A stretch of DNA of 64,000 nt, taken from the NCBI RefSeq assembly GCF_900095225.1, contig NZ_LT607425.1, forward strand, positions 76,098 through 140,097. The letters run 5' to 3'. This DNA is from Pseudomonas sp. UMAB-08 (lineage in GTDB: Bacteria; Pseudomonadota; Gammaproteobacteria; Pseudomonadales; Pseudomonadaceae). This document shows, in pieces, positions 61,177 through 64,000 of the stretch. The position numbers and the translations under genes were made by a program. How positions within the stretch are numbered: the first letter of the stretch is position 1; each line of letters starts with the position of its first letter. The notes under the pieces were generated by a model, which searched no databases, had not been told where the DNA came from, and was given only the letters and a program-made list of their open reading frames with translations.

Positions 61177-61932
61177 TTAAAGCGTGTTACCGGGCGTTGC
61201 CTCTGCTCCGCGCTCACGCACCCAGAACAACGTTGCCCCGGCCACGGCGGCGGGCATCATCAAAATGTTGACCACCGGAATCAGCAACGCCAGATAGACG
61301 ATGCCGCCGAAGCTCAGGCTCTGCCAGCGTTTGGCGCGCAGCCAGGCGAGCATTTCGTTCCAGCCCATTTTATGGTTGTCGGCGGGGTAGTCGATGTACT
61401 GAATGGCCATCATCCAGACGCCGAACAGCAGCCACAGTGGCGCAGCGACCAGATTGACCACCGGGATGAAGGACAGGATCAGCAGGCCGATCGCGCGGGG
61501 CAGGAAGTAGCCAAGCTTGCGCATCTCCCGGCTGAAGGTGCGCGGGACCATGGCGACCAGTTCGCCCCAACTGAAGGTCGGGAAGTCATCGGTGCCGCGT
61601 AGCACCACTTCGACTTTTTCCGCGAGAAAACCGTTGAACGGCGCGGCAATGATATTGGCGATCATGGTGAAGGTGAAGAACACCATCAGCAGCACCAGCA
61701 CCACGAACAATGGCCAAAGGATGTAATTGAGAAAGCTCAACCAGACTGGCAGGGTTGGCATGAAGGTGTCGACCCACATGCCGAACTGATGCATGGCCAG
61801 GTAAATCAGGCCGCCGAATAGCACCAGGTTGATCGCCAGCGGCAGCAGAACGAACAGGCGCAAGCCGGGGCTCAGGACCAGTTTCAGGCCTTCACGCAGG
61901 TATTGCGGACCAGAAAGAACAGGGGCAGGCAT
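61177..61932 (-). CDS. cysZ: Sulfate transporter CysZ
   Basis: 251 residues with four main hydrophobic segments (LFVLLPLAINLVLFGGLIYL; ILWPLFVVLVLLMVFFTFTM; AIGLLILSFIPVVNLVAAPL; VVNILMMPAAVAGATLFW). It matches the EI24/CysZ family, which imports sulfate for cysteine synthesis. Divergent from the peroxiredoxin gene, next to trxB as is usual in pseudomonads. Confidence 0.93.
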   Translation of the reverse strand: MPAPVLSGPQYLREGLKLVLSPGLRLFVLLPLAINLVLFGGLIYLAMHQFGMWVDTFMPTLPVWLSFLNYILWPLFVVLVLLMVFFTFTMIANIIAAPFNGFLAEKVEVVLRGTDDFPTFSWGELVAMVPRTFSREMRKLGYFLPRAIGLLILSFIPVVNLVAAPLWLLFGVWMMAIQYIDYPADNHKMGWNEMLAWLRAKRWQSLSFGGIVYLALLIPVVNILMMPAAVAGATLFWVRERGAEATPGNTL

Positions 61933-62181
61933 GGCAGGCTCCGAACGGTGGGAAACGCGCCGACCTTACCGGCTTTGCAGGGTGTACGAAAGTGCGGACA
62001 TTCGCGGTAACAAACCCGACGGCGTAAAGTCTATGGTCAAGCGTTGATACAAAGGTTATCTGGATAGACCCTGCCTATGAGGTGGATTGTGAAACGATAT
62101 TTCCTTAATCTTCGCGACCTCGATAAGCTTCTCGGCAACTTATCAATCTCTTCCTGAAATTTTAATCTCCAAGGAGTCATC

Positions 62182-62781
62182 ATGAGCGTACTGGTAAACA
62201 AGCAAGCCCCGGATTTCGACGCAGCAGCAGTATTGGGTGACGGTTCCATCGTCGACAGCTTCAAGCTGTCCTCCCTGCGTGGCAAATACGTGGTTCTGTT
62301 TTTCTGGCCTCTGGATTTCACCTTCGTTTGCCCGTCTGAAATCATCGCCCACAATAACCGCATCGCGAAATTCCGCGAGCTGGGTGTTGAAGTGGTCGGC
62401 GTTTCCATCGACTCGCAATTCACTCACCACGCATGGCGCAGCACCCCTGTTGAAAAAGGCGGCATCGGTGAAGTCGAATTCACCATGGTGGCTGACGTCA
62501 AACACGAAATCACTCGCGCTTACGGCATCGAGCACGAAGCTGGCGTCGCTCTGCGCGCTTCGTTCCTGATCGACAAGGAAGGTGTGGTTCAGCATCAGGT
62601 TGTTAACAACCTGCCACTGGGTCGCGATGTCGACGACATGGTCCGTTTGGTTGAAGCTCTGCAGTTCACCGAAGAGAACGGCGAAGTCTGCCCAGCCGGC
62701 TGGCGCCCAGGTCAAAAAGGCATGAAGGCTGACGCCAAGGGCGTTGCCGATTACCTGGCCGAAAACGCTAAAAACTTGTAA
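62182..62781 (+). CDS. 2-Cys peroxiredoxin (AhpC/Prx1 type)
   Basis: 199 residues. Peroxidatic C50 in DFTFVCPSEI, conserved Thr/Arg set (PLDFTFVCP; R near 125), resolving Cys near 170 in GEVCPAGW. Typical 2-Cys enzyme, reducing peroxides with electrons from thioredoxin, whose reductase gene follows. CAAGGAGTC before the ATG is a strong ribosome site. Followed by a hairpin terminator, so trxB probably has its own promoter as well. Confidence 0.94.
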   Translation: MSVLVNKQAPDFDAAAVLGDGSIVDSFKLSSLRGKYVVLFFWPLDFTFVCPSEIIAHNNRIAKFRELGVEVVGVSIDSQFTHHAWRSTPVEKGGIGEVEFTMVADVKHEITRAYGIEHEAGVALRASFLIDKEGVVQHQVVNNLPLGRDVDDMVRLVEALQFTEENGEVCPAGWRPGQKGMKADAKGVADYLAENAKNL

Positions 62782-62787
62782 TACCCC

Positions 62788-62818
62788 GGCTGCGGCTCCG
62801 GCCGCAGCCTCATATTTT
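62788..62818 (+). terminator. Intrinsic terminator after the peroxiredoxin gene
   Basis: GGCTGCGG-CTCCGG-CCGCAGCC 8-base stem followed shortly by CATATTTTC. Confidence 0.75.
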
Positions 62819-62932
62819 CAGGACTGCCGTGTTGTAAGCCTTCCCCAAGTGCTTGTGCGGTCCTTTTTTATTCCAGCCGGTACACCGGCGTTCCGACCAC
62901 GCGTAACGATGGCCGGTCAATAGGAGTGTGTC

Positions 62933-63895
62933 ATGTCTGATGTACGTCATTCCCGAGTGATTATTCTCGGCTCCGGTCCTGCCGGTTACAGCGCAGCGGT
63001 CTACGCGGCACGTGCCAACCTCAAGCCTCTGTTGATTACCGGCATGCAGGCAGGTGGTCAATTGACCACCACCACTGAAGTCGATAACTGGCCTGGTGAT
63101 CCCCACGGCCTGACCGGCCCGGTGTTGATGGAGCGGATGAAGGAACACGCCGAGCGTTTCGAAACCGAAGTGGTGTTTGACCACATCAATGCGGTGGACC
63201 TGGCTGGCAAGCCGTTCAGTCTCAAAGGCGACAACGCGACGTACACCTGTGACGCCTTGATCATCGCGACCGGTGCCAGCGCTCGTTATCTGGGCCTGCC
63301 ATCAGAAGAAACTTTCATGGGCAAAGGCGTATCCGCCTGCGCGACCTGCGATGGTTTCTTCTATCGCAACCGTGAAGTCGCAGTCGTCGGTGGTGGTAAC
63401 ACTGCCGTGGAAGAGGCGCTGTACCTGGCTAACATCGCCAGCAAAGTGACCCTGGTCCACCGTCGCGAAACGTTCCGCGCCGAGAAGATCCTGATCGACA
63501 AGCTGCATGCCCGCGTTGCCGAAGGCAAGATCGTGCTCAAGCTCAACGCGACCCTGGAAGAAGTGCTGGGCGATAACATGGGCGTGACCGGTGCTCGCCT
63601 GAGAAATAATGACGGCAGCGCTGACGAGCTGAAAGTCGATGGCGTGTTCATCGCTATCGGCCACACGCCGAACACGTCGCTGTTCGAAGGCCAACTGACC
63701 TTGAAAGACGGTTACATGGTGGTTCAGGGCGGCCGTGAAGGTAATGCGACTGCGACCAATGTCGACGGTGTTTTCGCGGCGGGCGATGTGGCTGACCACA
63801 TCTATCGTCAGGCGATTACCTCGGCGGGAGCGGGTTGCATGGCGGCACTGGACGTCGAGCGTTACCTCGATGGTCTGAAGGATGCTGCGCTGTAA
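62933..63895 (+). CDS. trxB: Thioredoxin reductase
   Basis: 320 residues. FAD loop ILGSGPAGYSAAVYAAR, redox pair C136/C139 in ACATCDG, NADPH loop VVGGGNTAVEEALYL and the closing GVFAAGDVAD. It reduces thioredoxin with NADPH and so feeds the peroxiredoxin encoded upstream. A small CCGGT/ACCGG hairpin at 62878-62890 lies in its leader. AGGAGTGTGTC precedes the ATG. Confidence 0.96.
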   Translation: MSDVRHSRVIILGSGPAGYSAAVYAARANLKPLLITGMQAGGQLTTTTEVDNWPGDPHGLTGPVLMERMKEHAERFETEVVFDHINAVDLAGKPFSLKGDNATYTCDALIIATGASARYLGLPSEETFMGKGVSACATCDGFFYRNREVAVVGGGNTAVEEALYLANIASKVTLVHRRETFRAEKILIDKLHARVAEGKIVLKLNATLEEVLGDNMGVTGARLRNNDGSADELKVDGVFIAIGHTPNTSLFEGQLTLKDGYMVVQGGREGNATATNVDGVFAAGDVADHIYRQAITSAGAGCMAALDVERYLDGLKDAAL

Positions 63896-63933
63896 AAGCC
63901 TGCTTGCAGTTGCAAAAAAAACCGGCCTCGCAG

Positions 63934-64000
63934 ACTGTGTGAAAACCTAGCAATCTGCACAAGGCTCAACGAAAATGCTCCGTACCGAAAGATACGGGGC
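63934..64000. mobile_element. Possible left end of an insertion sequence, cut by the window
   Basis: After trxB the sequence GCAGACTGTGTGAAAACCTA resembles terminal inverted repeats (GACTGTGTGAAAA) of IS elements I recall in Pseudomonas (IS1182/IS5-like). No transposase frame or second end is visible within the remaining 66 bases, so this is only a suspicion. Confidence 0.3.

Noticed and set aside
62876..62892. Small CCGGTACACCGG hairpin before trxB
   Set aside because: Too short and without a T run to call a terminator; may be incidental.

Overview
The window is chromosomal DNA from a Pseudomonas, most likely of the fluorescens/putida group. This rests on the GC-rich codon use and on gene neighbourhoods I recall from that group (moeB-murI, hemH-uraA-upp, PA4642-family/mqo, acyl-CoA synthetase-DUF1302-DUF1329-LuxR, pta-DUF3565-FKBP-glutathione peroxidase, cysZ-peroxiredoxin-trxB). 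No database was consulted. I found about 65 protein genes, one manganese riboswitch, several hairpin terminators and REP-like fragments. I found no rRNA, tRNA or CRISPR array.

Layout. 1-2.4 kb: end of moeB, murI, a PagL-type lipid A deacylase and a YkgJ-type cysteine-cluster protein. 2.5-11 kb: a tightly packed minus-strand operon of nine genes (DUF523/DUF1722 protein, LitR/CarH-type MerR regulator, DNA photolyase, NTF2-like protein, SDR, FAD amine-oxidase-like protein, DUF1365, Cfa-type methyltransferase, DUF2878). Its promoter carries two perfect TGTACA-N12-TGTACA operators. 11-14.5 kb: Trp-rich protein and renalase (minus), diverging from an epimerase and hemH (plus), with a near-perfect copy of the same operator between them. 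15-18.3 kb: pyrimidine/purine salvage (uraA-upp, hpt) and a cupin. 18.3-30.1 kb: SulP transporter, mqo, small conserved proteins, acyltransferase, SRAP protein, M48 lipoprotein peptidase, a GDT1-family Mn exporter behind a yybP-ykoY riboswitch, and rsmC. 30.2-38.5 kb: a 2-hydroxyacid dehydrogenase, then a Liv-type ABC transporter operon headed by a truncated acyl-CoA-ligase-like protein and a sigma-54-type promoter, then a LysE exporter. 38.6-47 kb: medium-chain-type acyl-CoA synthetase, DUF1302 and DUF1329 proteins and a MalT-like LuxR regulator. 47-59.3 kb: MFS transporter, HD-GYP phosphodiesterase, MBL hydrolase, OmpA lipoprotein, acyltransferase, pta, DUF3565, FKBP, glutathione peroxidase, TetR/old yellow enzyme pair and a glycosyltransferase. 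59.4-61 kb: three orphan small proteins, two of which share an N-terminus. 61-64 kb: cysZ, a 2-Cys peroxiredoxin and trxB; the last bases may be the edge of an insertion sequence.

How it works together. The strongest theme is blue-light and photo-oxidative stress: regulator, DNA repair, fatty-acid modification and probably renalase and ferrochelatase lie under one operator type. The second theme is fatty or acyl compound use (acyl-CoA synthetase, DUF1302/1329, LuxR; the ABC/ligase operon beside it). The third is redox defence (peroxiredoxin, trxB, glutathione peroxidase, old yellow enzyme).
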